A DNA stretch of 64,000 nucleotides from the NCBI GenBank assembly GCA_946894095.1, contig OX335645.2, forward strand, positions 10,191,001 to 10,255,000, written 5' to 3'. Below, piece by piece: positions 41,992 to 55,026 of this stretch. This stretch comes from Incurvaria masculella. Lineage: Eukaryota > Arthropoda > Insecta > Lepidoptera > Incurvariidae. A model generated the notes under the pieces. That model had not been told where the DNA came from. It was given only the letters and a program-made list of their open reading frames with translations, and ran no database searches. The position numbers and the translations under genes are program-made. Within the stretch, counting starts at the first letter, position 1, and the number at the start of each line of letters is the position of its first letter.

Positions 41992-44900
41992 TATCATTTG
42001 TCCCCATAAGTAACATTTTGAAAAACATATAAGGGAAGTATTTTATTTAATAACAATAAAAATACAAATGCCACACAATAAATGAAAACTTAAATCTAAA
42101 ATATATTAAACCAAACCAAAATCGATTTTCAAAAATTAAATAGTTGATATTAATGTAGCAACGAAGTAGGAGCTTTAACAACTGTAGCCATGATAGGGTT
42201 AAATGTGACCAAAGCGAATAAAACAAGTGTTCGGTTTTCAAAGTGAATATGCGATTAACTTTGCTGTCTTCATTTGCGGTCGCCAAGAATTAAAAAATGA
42301 AAAACCAACGTTATACAACCATTCATTATTAAAAGAGCGCGGTGCTATAACAGCAAAATAGGCCACAGTATGTTTGGTTTAAGAATGTTTGATATTCAAT
42401 TGTCCTCCAAGCTTTTTAACATGTTCCAATTCTAGACTGTCATTGTTAATCATGCCACTGAATAGGTATCATAGTTGTCAATAATTATACAGTCTGCGGA
42501 GACCTGTCGGCAAATCGCACACCCGATCAGCATGCTAACTGGACCCTTCCCACCCACGTCTTCTGTTATCAACTAACACGTCTTGTAGGCACACAATACT
42601 ATTCTACCATTAATTAGATAGAAACTGTATATAATTAATTATATGCAAATACAACGATCCCACAGCAAACCGACTACTAAGGGATAAGTGAGTAACTGGG
42701 AATCAAGGATAGGCTTTCATAATCCATAATTTTTCCTAACTGAACTGTCGTTAAAGAATCCTGCATACTCTAGTAAAAATTGTGGGCCTATTATGAACAA
42801 CTTTTCGGAAATTTCCTCTCGGCTTCAGCACATTCAACTTGTGTGAAGACAACTTTAAACGATGGTGACATTACCTGTGTTTCAGGCATGGGTAAATATC
42901 ATATTTCGCGTTCAAAGTGGAAAGGATTATTCTATTTATACAAAATATTACATACAGTTGAGTAGTTTGCGTTTGCCTACATAGGAACAATGGTCTTTTA
43001 CCTTCATAGATGAATATCAGATAAATCCCCCAGATTGAAAAAGTTGACTGATTCGTCGTAATTTTTTTTATTACTTAGCCCCGATTGCACGAAGAGACGG
43101 ATAAGGACATTTTTCAAAGGTATTATCGCATTTTTCTTTTCCATAATGAATCGTGTTTTATAGACAAAAAGTTTGTTAAAAGTTATGATTGTCTAATGCA
43201 TTTATTTATTTGGTTGTTATGTGTTCTCATGTAAATATAAACGTGAGTTCAACAAACAGTTTTTACGTACTTTCGGCTCATAATCCTAGCCTAGGCGTAA
43301 CTCCTGTGGTCTCCCTCATCCGGTGCAAATCCTGGATATCGAACCCATCGATACCGAGGTTTTGCTCTTTTTTCTTACTTTTACTAGATTTAAATGTGCG
43401 TTTTCATTGAGATTTCGGGTCACTTTATAGAATCAAGTTTGCAAGTGGTTCTAAACAAGTTTAGATGGACTTTAGTAGTTTCGACCGTTGAGAATAAACA
43501 CTAAATCACTCTCCATAGATCTTTTTGACCATCAGTAACATAGGTTTTAAAATGTTTATCTATACCGCGACTAATGGCGTATGCCAAGGTTTCAAAGAGG
43601 TGCCCGAAGATTACCCCTGGGCTTTGGAACTTTCACAGAGGCTGCGAAAACCAAGCCGATCGGCCAGATGTTTCTTCACACCGTGTTTGAAGGAGGTTGA
43701 CATTTGAGGAAAATATCCGGGAAATAAATGATTTTTTATCATAAATAAGTTAGCCTTTGCTTGTTAAACATCTAAATAGCTCCCGGACGTCGATTACCCA
43801 GCTTGAGCAGTTTATCTTTATACTGATCACCAAATTAGTCTGCAGCACAGTTACTACCAACATACGTATAGCTTACGCTTAAAGGTTTGCTGTTCTGCTG
43901 TCCGCTAGATTGCTAGAGATGCGCTGTGGATAACACATCTAATTAATATTCAAGCCTGCTGTTACTCGTAAACTAAGCACTTTGAATATTCCACTGTATC
44001 CATTAGACACATGTGAAGACATCTCTACACATTGCATTGCAACTCAAGTAGAGCACAACTTAGTTGTGCGTTTTACCCAATTTAATTAGGAAATATTGTT
44101 TGGGAAACACACATTCATTTCGGTATAAACCACTTAAGAAAGTAGATGGCACTCGTTTCGCATATTGATCCTATGCTAAGAGTTCCGACGAATGTCACGA
44201 CTAAAAACGTTTTCTTATTGTTTTTAAGATCGGATTACAACGCCTTAATGTAGATGCCATAGAATTTCGTATCAATGAAAAAATATAAAAATCCACGCAA
44301 GAAAGTATTCATTCAAATGCTTCAAATAAACTAAATCCGTGAAAGTTATAAAATACGACAGTGCTATTCGCATCGGTTTGAAATAATACTACATAGAGAT
44401 GATGGTATGGTGTGGCGCTATGCAAATGGACCAGTATCGCACATCTTCACGTAATGCTTTGTTCTCAGTATCTACATCTCGGCAGACTGGTCGGCGCGCA
44501 CTGGCCGGCGCGGTGGTGGCGCGGGCGCCGCCGCCGTGCCATCGACCGGCGCGCCAACGAGAAAGGAAGGACTCATTCGTATAGCGGCACCATAGCCACT
44601 TTTGCATACACTCACTGTAGCGTAATATATTTTAATGGAAAAAAAATTGTTGCTTATTTTCTTGTCATCAATTCTTAGATTGGAATGCACCATCTCTGAT
44701 TATGAGTAACGTCTTAAGATATAAGAAGAAAATAAGAATAAAGACAATATTTAACAATAACATTAACCATTACCAGAGAAGGTACAATTCAGCTGGGTGC
44801 CAATAATCATGGGTACAATGGCAGAAACCCAATGATCTTAAAGAAAAATCAATCGGAATTGAACCGACATCGGACTCTAGCCGTAACATGTATCCTTTCT

Positions 44901-47559
44901 AGCACGAGTGTTCTCATTGTAACTACTGGAATTCACTTGAAATTGAACGTTACTTTTTTTGCAATCTTGAACCGTTCGAAACCGATTACCGCCATTAGGT
45001 TCACATAGTACACACCTCCGAAACCACTGCCGGAAAACAAACAATTATGTTGTAACTATTAACCTTATCTGCACACCATTCGTTTGTTACTTTATTAAGT
45101 TACTTTTATATTTTTAATCACAAAATTTACACATAAATACGGCGGGTATTCCACACTACACTTTATGCAAAGCAGGTGACTGCGATACGTTACAGTCGTA
45201 TTCGGTGTTAAAGAGTGCCCTAAATGCTAAGAGAGAAACATGCGATAAACACCCTGCATATTACTGTTATTCGAAGATAATGAGAACTAAATTCCTTTGA
45301 AACTATCCTGCCACCGTTGCATCGATATCGTCGGTATGAATGCCTTACATACATTTTTCATGTGCATCGAATTTAGAATTTAAAACTGAGAACCATAAGT
45401 TACAAAATTACTACACGTAAAAGCCACATTACACCTTTATGGAAGCGAGTTCATTTGTAAGTCGCTGACTACTATCGTGAAGCGGTCATATCAGGGTGAA
45501 AATGTACTCAAGGGTAAGAATGAAACGGAAATAAAAATAAAATTGTCTGTATACGTGTCGTGTATTAACACCGTAGATAAATAAAGTAAGCTTAGCCCAG
45601 GCAACATCGGGGGTGTAAGTTATGCGAGCGCGGCGACACCTCACCCTGTGAGTTGGCTCGTAAGTGCTTAATTTATGTGCCCTCAAATATATTATTTGAT
45701 TATGAACTGACATCGGTGAATTCTTTATCTACGGTCGTTAAGATTTTTCGTCCTTGTATTGTATATAAATTAACTACCATAAAATGGATAAAATCAATAA
45801 ATAATAAAAAATGTTTTGTTTTATTTAAATGTGCCCTAATTTTACAAATTAATACAAACATGGTTTTTAAAGAAGAAAATACGTATCTGAGATTTATAAA
45901 AAAATTTAGTAATTTGAATCTATGTGTTGAATTATTTTACAGTCTTGCAATATTTTTTCAAAATAGCTGTGCAAGTAATGTTCGCCCCGTGTAGAGCATA
46001 GTTAACGATCCAGTAGGAATAACCGCAGATCCCCCATAAAAGATGTAATTTCAGATAATCTGAAATAGACGAGCGCGCCGCCCGCCCGCCCCCGCGTCGG
46101 TGGCGGCCGCCCCGCCCCGCCCGCCGCCGCCCGCCCTGGCGCAGGGGCGTGCGGCGGTGGGCACGTTGAGGGCATGTGCAAGTGCATGCACAGTTATCTT
46201 CGAGTAGAAAATTGAAAAGAATTCAATTTGCAGAACGTTCGATTCATAGTAAAAATAACTTATTTGAGGTTATACAACGACCTCTATATTTGAATATAGG
46301 GGCATTCTAATACGATTTTGAAAAGAATGAGAAAAAGCTGGAGATTCGTCGGAAGCAGGATTTTAGTTACACTGAATACCAGAAGAAACTTGTCAATATG
46401 TCAGAACCTTACCAGGAATACAGTTATGTTGAACGAAGTAACTTGACAGTTTAGACTAAGAATAACTTTTTCGTCAATTATAATATTCATAAATAATCTA
46501 ACTTAATGCAAGGATACGATTTTTTAGAATAATGATATTAAAAAGAACTAATTTGTGGTGTTTTTGTTACCACTTCATTATATGAACCGTAACTGTGAAT
46601 TTTTCTTACATCTACCTAAGATGACTGCCTAAGAAAATATTAAACATTTCAGAAAACTTTTGTTCACTATTGTAAAGTTGTTCTATGATTCTTATCTGTA
46701 AGCTTTTATGCTTAATTTACAATGTGATTCTTCCCTACACCTGAAATTTGTCCCTCCTGAAATCCCTACCATTGAACATTCAAACAAGGTTTTTCATTGA
46801 CATTTTTTTTAATAAATAGACTGGAATTAAGCTGTAAATAAAGGCTTAAACCTTTTATCCCAAGGTACATCTTCAAAATTAAATCAGCAACCATTCCTAA
46901 AATTGTTCTCAATGATGTTGATACTAAAAACAAGGAGATTGTTCAACTTTTTTTAAAAAGTGGCTCCAACCGTTCTAGCCAAGTATTTCTTACTTCTATA
47001 CGCTCAGTTGGTATTCTAAAATAATAGATTTTTTCCTATAATTCATAAAAAATGCTAAATAAGTCGCACACCATTCTTGGAACACCTTCTGACCACAGAA
47101 AAATCGACGTACTCGCTAAGGTTATTTTTATAGGAACGGTCCGGAAACATCGAGTAATTTGTAAGCTTTTGTGATTAATAAAACGGACAAAGTGTGCCCG
47201 AATGGGACAGATTAGCGCGCACTTTATCACTTCTATTCCGGGGCAGCGTCGCGTGACGGATCTCGTTTGAACTCGTTGTAGCCAACGAGCTCGTCGAATT
47301 TTCGGTCCGAGGAGAAAAAAAAGTTAAAAGTAACATGAAACATGTTGCTTTTGTTCAATAACTCTCTTATTCCGAAATATTGAAGAGCGTTGCCCGAGTC
47401 TGTAACTGTTTCATAACATATTCCTACAATCAAAACAATCCTTAAGTTAAATAAGGGAATAATTTTGTAAGAGTTCATAAATGCAAGTTAAATAAAAAGT
47501 AGTTTAGTTACTCATATAAAATGAAAGACATGAAGAGCGTAGTTAGAAACATACCACAG
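41992..47559. other. Long unique AT-rich stretch with two GC islands
   Basis: No dispersed repeat or supported gene was found in about 5.5 kb. GC-rich spots lie at about 44488-44562 (GCGCGGTGGTGGCGCGGGCG) and 46070-46155 (CCGCCCGCCCGCCCCCGCG, CCCCGCCCCGCCCGCCG). Small ORFs at 43525-43707 and, on the minus strand, 47233-47478 end in protein-like pieces but have no splice context that I trust. Confidence 0.4.
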
Positions 47560-47620
47560 TGACGTCACAAAGTACTACGTTTCGTTAGTCTTAGTTTCTG
47601 TTACGACTATTTATCTCAGC
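47560..47620 (-). repeat. Solo arm of the CRE-bearing fold-back family
   Basis: TGACGTCACAAAGTACTAC, TAGTCTTAGTTTCTG and TACGACTATTTATCTCAGCC match one arm of the fold-back at 58471-58815. No partner arm is nearby. Confidence 0.85.
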
Positions 47621-47872
47621 CCCAGACTTGCACTAAGGAGTGATTCTTTGAAATTCCATCCATAAAGCGGTAACATCCTCGTTTAAAGTTTGTATGAATA
47701 AATGTTTTGTACTGTATTCGTTTCTAAACCATTCGTCCGATTGCGAAGAAACTTTGGTTGGTTGTGTACCCCGCGAAGGTTTCTGACCACATTTTACTGT
47801 TCTCCGCCCGATTCAATGTTCAAAATGACATTGACCCGAGCGGAGCCAAGAATCTCAGCTATTTAACTTTAT

Positions 47873-48216
47873 AAAACAGGCCAAGTGCGAGTCGGACTCG
47901 CACACGAAGGTTTCCGTAACATAGTAGAAAAAAAAACAAAAAAACAGGTTTTTTTGTATGGGAGCCCCCTTTAATTTTAATTATTTTTTAATCTTACCTA
48001 TTTGTTGTTATAGCGGAAAAATAAATACACACTCTGTAAACATTTCAGCTGTCTACCTGTTACGGTTACTGAGAAGCCCTGTGACAGACGGACAGACGGA
48101 CGGACGGACGGACGGATGGACGGACGGACGGACGGACGGACGGACGGACGGACGGACAGCGGAGGCTTAGTAATAGGGTTCCGTTTTCACCCTTTGGGTC
48201 CGGAACCCTAAAAAGG
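47873..48216 (+). mobile_element. Family B repeat with expanded GACG tract
   Basis: Starts AGGCCAAGTGCGAGTCGG, passes TTCAGCTGTCTACCTGTTA, then a long (GACG)n array, then AGCGGAGGCTTAGTAATAGG and the terminal stem with GGAACCCTAAAAAGG. Confidence 0.92.
48083..48159 (+). repeat. (GACG)n tetranucleotide microsatellite
   Basis: About 17 GACG/GACA/GATG units in a row, expanded from the two to four units present in other family B copies. Confidence 0.95.
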
Positions 48217-48332
48217 TACATTTTACTTATAGCTGAAGACTTTGAGGGTTTGATTTCTCGGACATCGAGTTAATGACGGCTATTCTGGTGGTGTTGGCTC
48301 TCAGATTCATAACGAGGCCAAGTCGACAGATA

Positions 48333-48363
48333 ACGTACGTTACGTTACGTTACGATACGATAC
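48333..48363 (+). repeat. TACGT / ATACG short tandem repeat
   Basis: ACGTTACGTTACGTTACG followed by ATACGATAC: about six pentanucleotide units. Confidence 0.9.
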
Positions 48364-48555
48364 TGGGGATTGATGGCTCTCCACGAAGATACGCCTTTTG
48401 TGTGCATGAGTTGTACATTCGAACGTCAAATTAAGATAACGTCGAGGTCAACCATTTCACATTTAAAAGTCAACTGGTTTATGCAGGTGTTATTTCAGGA
48501 TAAAGAAATACTTTGTCTGCGTTATAACCTACTAATGTATGTGCATGCAAGCACA

Positions 48556-48960
48556 TTGAGCGGCTCGTAGCCTAGTGGCGCGAGGACTTGCCTAGCATAC
48601 CAGAAGTCTGTGTTCAAATCCTCACCCCGTTCATGCGTCACTTTCTTTCTCTTTCTGAGTTGGATATGTGCATTTGGTCATGAATGCGAGCTGCTCCATG
48701 GTTCGAAATCCATGTAAAACTGTAGGTCTCGATCTCCTACTAGGTGGTAGGGTTTAAGCCAGCCCGGGATGATACCATCGCGTCGAAGCAGCAATGAAAA
48801 ATTGTCCGTGTTTTCCATTCAGTTCAATGTAGCTGTGCTCATAAAGGGAAGGTCCTAGCATGACGCCTGATTTCTTCGGGAATGTGGTGTATTGGGCTAA
48901 TATAATGACGGTAGTTTTGTGGTTTTTGCCATCCATGTCGGGTCGCATAAATAAAACAGT
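48556..48960 (+). mobile_element. SINE family A, near full-length
   Basis: A box TAGCCTAGTGGCG at 48568-48580 and B box TGTTCAAATCC at 48611-48621, a tRNA-like spacing. The body follows with GCGAGCTGCTCCATGG, TAGGTGGTAGGGTTTAAG, TCAGTTCAATGTAGC and GCCATCCATGTCGGGTCGC, then an A-rich end. With the copy at 12861-13276 it defines the GAGCGGC-headed subfamily. Confidence 0.92.
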
Positions 48961-50099
48961 AGCAGACTGTCCAAATTATGTGCTCGAGTAAGAACGAAAA
49001 TATATTATTATCCTTCCTGTTATTTTGGTAGCTTTGGAAACCTATATAATTGGCTTGCCTTACTCACGATGTTTCGATACATGGTGCGACTATTCGGATC
49101 AAACATGTGATATTTCATCCTATGTTTGGGCCAAAATGTCGCAATAATTCATCAACGAACCGTGAGTAGGCCGTCCTACAAATCCTAAAATAATCATCTT
49201 TTTTTCCTCTAGTCCTCTAATTTTGTCAAATGGAACTGTATCTTTAGGCCGTACTGTACTATAAAAACGTTATTTTGTGCTAAGTTTTTGTCACATAGAC
49301 CGCTGTAAGTTAGAGAAGGAGTTTCAACCAGAAATCGGTCTGTGGTCGGAAGCCCTTCCTTTGTACATTTCGTTCTGCCGACACCGACATTGCCACCGAA
49401 CTCAATGAGTTGTAGTCCGGACGAGGTGGAATGTAATTCTGACACGGCCCACTGCCATTGCACTGCGGAGCACAAATAAAACAAACCTATCCTTCGATAC
49501 AGTTGACAAAACAAACGAAACTCGCTTATCTATCGTTCCGGTGGGCAGCGAGCGACAGTCTGCGACGCGCCGCCGTTATGAACCCAATCCATTCATATTA
49601 TTTATCACCTCTAACGGTGTTGTATAAAGGGACTGAAGTATAGTTCCGATGCAAACTGAATGTGCACCTTAATGTACAAAGGGGGTTCCAAACAAATAAT
49701 ATACATTTCTAATGATTCATTTGTGCTATTTTACGTATAAGCAAGCTGAACACGTATAAGTAAGTCGAACAACAGTGAAAATCTAAACAAACATATTCAT
49801 TTGTGCGTCCATACAGGTGCATGTGTCGTGCGAAACGTATAATAAGTAAATTACAAGCTTTCTAGGCAACTTATTAGTTAACGGATATTTGTAAGACAGC
49901 ATTTCAAGCTGACTGACTCTCGTCAGGATTGTAGGATGAAATAACATACAATATACAAGAATACAAGCATAAAGTTATATTTTTAGGAAGTTTGTCCGGC
50001 GACACCTACATTGGTGGACTTACTGTAGACTGATTATAAGAATTGAAAGGAGAATGAATAAAGTAAAATATAAATATTTTAGCATTGAAAATTACTTTT
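48961..50099. other. Unique DNA
   Basis: About 49300-49600 is balanced in composition and non-repetitive, possibly regulatory. No gene is supported. Confidence 0.4.
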
Positions 50100-50650
50100 T
50101 GATCGCTTCAGTGGGGTACCCGTTTAAAAGAAAGTGTGACCAGGGGTCCTCAATGATTAAGATTGTGAAGTAATGGTATCAAAAGATGCCGTACCCTTAA
50201 CATAAGCTACAATACTCAAAAACATTTTTTCTAAAATATAAAAAAACAAATAAAATAAACCCCAAGTTCTTTCAGGACTGTTTTCAAAGAATCTTGATCT
50301 TCCCGAAAACGAAAAAGGATATCGAAAAAATAAGTAAAGGTCTTGAAAAATTGAGAGGACTTCAAAATGGTACCATTATGGTTTCGATAGAATTGTTATC
50401 AAGGGTAGATGTTTACCCCTTTCTGAGACACCTTTTTGGTCATTTTACATATTTCGTTCAGAATCTGTTCAATCTTCTATCAATATTAACTAATGATAAT
50501 GGGACCACCTTGAGCGTATACCCCTTCTAACAATACAATTTTTTTTTTTAAATCGGGACAAAATGGACCGAGAAATCGGTGAACGGACATAAAAATACAT
50601 AAAGTCGAGCATAGAACCTCCTCCTTTTGTGAAGTCGGTTAATAAACATA
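50100..50650 (+). repeat. Possible LINE 3' UTR fragment
   Basis: The stretch ending GGTGAACGGACATAAAAATACA and AGAACCTCCTCCTTTTGTGAAGT resembles the 3' UTRs seen in lepidopteran RTE-type LINEs. The 78-codon frame at 50294-50530 is not a recognised protein. Assignment is by general likeness only. Confidence 0.3.
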
Positions 50651-50819
50651 AATAGGTTTCCACATTGCACAGGTTAATTTATTGTTCATTCATTTAAGGT
50701 TATCCAACGAGATTTTGAAAATAATTTAAATATTTTTTCATGTATTGATACTTGATTGAAGTTCTCACTTTTTTAACTGCTCTAATTTTTAAGAGCCTTT
50801 AAATTAAAAAAAATATCAA

Positions 50820-51030
50820 TGCGCCGGAAGGTATGGGAAGATTAGTTCATCTAAAATTATTGTATTGTATTTTTTATGCAGGTTTTATTTGAAATCGATT
50901 TCATTAATTTCACCGCCTGTAATTTTCTGATTAAAAAAGGTTTGTTTTTCGAAAATGTTCTAGCAAAACTTGAGTAAACTTTTACAAGCGCCATAGAACC
51001 TTGCCGCCGCTAACCTTCCCATACCGCACC
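50820..51030. repeat. Short TIR-like element
   Basis: GGAAGGTATGGGAAGATTA at the left and TTCCCATACCG at the right are imperfect inverted partners about 200 bp apart. No target duplication or second copy was found. Confidence 0.3.
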
Positions 51031-53049
51031 TGGGGAGACAGGCAGACGCACAGCGCAACGTTGCGAAAACCTATTAGGCTTTTTTCAATAAAATAACTCT
51101 TTAATCGGTTAAATTAACTGTTTAATATTGCGAGTAACTGCATTGGCTCGTTAAGATACCTTAATAGATACCTTAACACATTAATAGTAATGAGAAATAA
51201 TTTACCATAAATGACAGATTTTTAACTGTGCTAAAACAGAGAATAGTTGCAAATCATTTTTTCAGTGCATTGGCTTTTTAGCTTTTTTCCAAAGTTGTAA
51301 TTATTTAGACATTTAAGGGCGTCGAACAGTCCAAGTGAATAAGTTCAGTCAGATTAGCAACTCTACTCTTACATATCTATTCTTATGTGTACAAATATTT
51401 TTCTTATCAATATCCAACATATGTACAAGTTTTACATAATTTTCACAACAACAACAAACATTGTTACTAAAATAAATGATTAAACAACTCATAAATCAAG
51501 CACTGTCCACGATATCTCTAAACCCACGAATAAATGAACTTAAATTTAGTGCCATGTGACTATGGCCCAATTTGATTCGGACCGCAGAATGACAAACAGA
51601 ATTATAAAAGCCCTCTTATTGCCACTAAGCCGAGTCGGTTAGGACCACGGCAGGACAGGTCGGCCTACAAAACTTGTTCCGTTTCGTTTCCGTTCGGCGC
51701 CGAAAACAAAAGAAAATCGTCCGCGATTAGCATAAAAACATAATTTCTCATTAGCCCAAGGAGACCTGCGTTATCTCGCCGATAACTCACACAAGTAACG
51801 ACTTCGAGTTTCCCTCCCGCCTGACTCACTCCGATGATATTATAGACCCCCACAAACACAAGCGCGATTTGAATAATCGCCGAAGCCCAGCGCCTTTTAT
51901 ATGATAATAATTTCACGCATCAGGTGCGAGCCGCGCTGTTGTCGGTCATTTCACTTTATAACTACAAGGAATGCGTGAAAAGGCATGTAGCTATGTTGGA
52001 TACAATGTTGTAGATACGAGAATTGTCCGTTCGGGCACATTAATACATGCCTGCAGGCGCCTGCATTCAAAGAAACTATACGAAGGGTGTAACCTGGTGA
52101 AACCCCCCTGTTGCCCGCTCAATGTTTATTTCAGACTAACATATTTGCGCCTTATAAAATGGTACACACAAATAATTTTTTTTGCATTGCATATTGTATT
52201 GTATTGTATTGTTTTTTCATCATCCATAGACAGTACACTGCACTCGGATTTGTAATATTTTAGCATTGGCCAGTTCAGCAAAACAAAACACAGCGAAGAA
52301 GAACTGGCAAGAAACTCCGCTGTTTTTTTTTTCAACGTCCACTTAGTCTAAGTTTACAAACGTGTTTGTCAATTATTTTAACAAAAACATAGGTAAAACA
52401 CTAAATTGACATGAATACACAAAATTTACAATCGATGCCGTATGCAACAGTTCATGACAAATATAATTTTATTTGCAAAGACAATCCCCTCCAACTAATA
52501 TGTTGCCAATTGGAGCAGGCCAGTCCCCACAAACAGCACCCGTTCACAAGCATCACGCCGTGCACAGCCATTACATATTTTTATAATAAAAGTAATGTCT
52601 ATAAGTAATCGAAATCGGAAAGTTTCATAATGATATTTTAGCATTCCAAACCAAAACATAAATGCCTAGTTATTATTGCTAATCAAATATTCACTATCAA
52701 ACTATAATAGTATGACATTGAGTTAAAAGCCGACTGCTATCATTATAGTTTTGATTATGATATTAAAACTGAGTGAAAGATAAATATTATTTATCGTTAG
52801 CAGCGAGGCAAATAAAAATTAGTAATTCAAATACATTTAGTGTAGATGTTTTATCTTTAATGGCTCGGACGTGTTAACTTTACGTACAATAATTAATAAT
52901 TTGTATAATATTCTGATATCACGCTACTTGGACACGTCGCCATCAATGCGGCGCGAGCGCAGGTGCGGCGTTGGCGGGGCGGGGTGAGGGAGGACGGGGG
53001 GGGGGTGGCGACTATCCGATGCTACCGTAACAATGCCTACTACAATAGA
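51031..53049. other. Mostly unique DNA
   Basis: About 51540-51960 is balanced, non-repetitive and contains no ORF of interest, a candidate conserved element. (TATTG)n repeats occur near 52193-52212. 52270-52345 (GAAGAACTGGCAAGAAACTCC) and 52410-52600 resemble LINE 3' ends only loosely. A GC-rich block at 52945-53020 has G-runs of up to ten. Confidence 0.4.
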
Positions 53050-53053
53050 TTAA

Positions 53054-53521
53054 GGGCCTGGTACTAGCCAAATCGCAAAGTTAGACGAGGCACCCCAAGT
53101 AAACTAACTAAGTCTGACGATTATAAGTGTCATCCTTACAATATATGATTCCATGATGAATATATGATTTTCGTTAATGTATGTTTCCTTTTTCTATACA
53201 AAATACATTGCGGAAACGGTGTCCATTTCCGAACTTTTTTGACTAAATGTAGAAATCTAAAAGCAAATGGATTTTTTTGTTTATGCATATATGCTGTTTT
53301 TGCTTATATCTAGAAATCGAATGACTTTCAGATTTCTAATGAGAAAAATCAACTTTTTTTATTTTTATTATTATTTAAATAAATGATGGAATAAAAAAAT
53401 ATTAACAATCCATTATCAGTCTGGAGTTCTATTTGGATTTGCTGAAGCGTTTCACTACATATTATTACATTTGTTAAAAAGTGCATTTGTATGGCGCGAG
53501 TAGTTGGCTAGTCCTAGCGCC
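53054..53521 (+). mobile_element. TTAA-flanked MITE (piggyBac-like), copy 2, 468 bp
   Basis: TTAA at 53050-53053 and 53522-53525. Same orientation and nearly the same sequence as the copy at 18530-19000. Confidence 0.92.
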
Positions 53522-53592
53522 TTAAGGAGTCTTCTTGTGCTACATTTTACCTCCTATCCATTTTAACATAATACAACAAAAACAATTTGTTA

Positions 53593-54725
53593 TGTAACCT
53601 GACATGGATGGCGAATACCACACCACTACCGTTATTATATCAGCCCAATGCACCACATTTCCGAAGGAATTAGGTGCCATGCCAGGACCTTCCCTTTAGG
53701 AGCGCACACAGGACAATGGAAAACACGGACAATGTTTTATTGCCACTTCGAGCATATTTTCATCCAATGCGATGGTACTAGGGAATGCAATCCCGATCCC
53801 GCGGGATCCCATCTCGCGAGATCTCGTGTAATTTTTCGGGATCAATCCCGACGCATCATGTGACGAGATCCCGTTCGAGATTGACGGGATCGGGCGGCAG
53901 TGGTCAGCGACGCTATACACGTTCAAATGGGGGCGCAAGCGGCGCGCAACATTTTAGTCTATGGCGGCGCGCTGACTGACGGCCGCCAGGGGCAGGAACG
54001 CCAAACAGCGTTAGAAAACTATTCCGACTATTTCCGAATATTAGCGACAGGTGACGAATGGGACAGATAATATAGAACTGTGTCGAGTAAGTGAGAAAGA
54101 AGTAAATGCGTTCGGAGAGGCAGTCATTTGTTTGTTTACGTTCGTCATTGTTTTAGTTGGGCAGTTGTAGTGATTATTTTTTCATTTTCAAAATCACTCC
54201 TAGGTAACTACTTCCTAATTCCCTTGAAATATGCTTATTGTTTTGATTACCTAATTTACCTATGTTAATTTCCTTAAAACCTGATAATTATTTAGTTGGT
54301 AAGATTAAAGAATAAAGGTTTTTATTTTCTTTCGAGTAATATGTTATTTTAGTTAACCTCACTATCACAAACAAGCAGTTATTTGCTTTTTCAGTCATCC
54401 GAATTTAATTTTTTTTTAAAACTAGACGGGATCCCGAAAATTCCGGGATCCCGCGGGATTGATATTTCTAATCCCGCGGGATCTCGAATTTGCAATCTCG
54501 AGTCGGGATTGCATTCCCAACCCGGGCAGACCCTAAAACCTAGTAGGAGAAGGGGACCTACAGTTTTACATGGATTCCGAACCATGGATCAGCTCGCATT
54601 CGTGACGCAATGCACTTATCCAATTCAGAAAGAGAAAGATAGTGGTGCATGAACGGGGCGAGGCTTTGAACCCAGACCCTTGATATGCTAGGCAAGTCCC
54701 CGCGCCACTAGGCTACGAGCCACTC
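53593..54725 (-). mobile_element. SINE family A copy split by a TIR element
   Basis: SINE 3' body lies at 53593-53780 and its middle plus head at 54519-54725 (minus-strand GAGTGGCTCGTAGCCTAGTGG at the right edge). The break falls exactly inside the SINE phrase GGTACCAACCCGGG, which reads GGTACTA | AACCCGGG around the insert. Confidence 0.9.
53781..54518. mobile_element. 738-bp DNA element with GGGAATGCAATCCCGA ends, inserted in a SINE
   Basis: Perfect 16-bp terminal inverted repeats. Inside each end are further palindromic GATCCCGCGGGATC and CTCGCGAGATC units, so the termini are built of nested CCCG/CGGG repeats. The interior is GC-rich on the left, AT-rich on the right, and has no transposase. 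The termini look hAT-like (TAGGG if one more base pair is included), but no clear 8-bp duplication is present: the uninterrupted SINE sequence accounts for the flanks with at most 1-2 bp overlap. Confidence 0.85.
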
Positions 54726-55022
54726 AAGCATCACGCAATGTCTTAATCAAGATTGTATTCTCTAAATTTAAGGGGTTGCAGCTCGCCATGTAAACCAGCC
54801 ACCGAAGTAGGGTATCTTAGTGTCACAGTACATACATAATGTGAATCATTTTAATAGGCACGAAAATGTGTGCCTAATCATTGTTTTAGTTCAATATTAA
54901 ATGCATGGATAATAACGCTTCATAAGATTCTGAAAATAATCGAAAAACATTTTTTTTTTGTTGAAAAGTGGATGTCGCTGAAACTCAAATAAATGAGATA
55001 ATGGTAATGTCGTATCCACAGA
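54726..55022. other. No recognisable feature
   Basis: AT-rich spacer. Confidence 0.5.
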
Positions 55023-55026
55023 TTAA

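Noticed and set aside
43525..43707. Small ORF ending in a Cys-containing peptide-like sequence
   Set aside because: Briefly considered as a neuropeptide exon; no signal peptide, no dibasic cleavage sites bounding the motif, and no convincing acceptor site.
47233..47478. Minus-strand ORF with a protein-like acidic C-terminus
   Set aside because: The last 25 codons have G/C third positions, but there is no AG acceptor at the right place after the pyrimidine tract, and no partner exon.
48556..48630. tRNA gene at the SINE head
   Set aside because: A and B boxes are present but no cloverleaf or acceptor stem closes, and the sequence runs on into SINE body shared with other copies.
52345..52608. 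65-codon ORF near 52.4 kb as a gene
   Set aside because: Sequence and its neighbours look more like LINE 3' debris than a coding gene, and no splice context exists.
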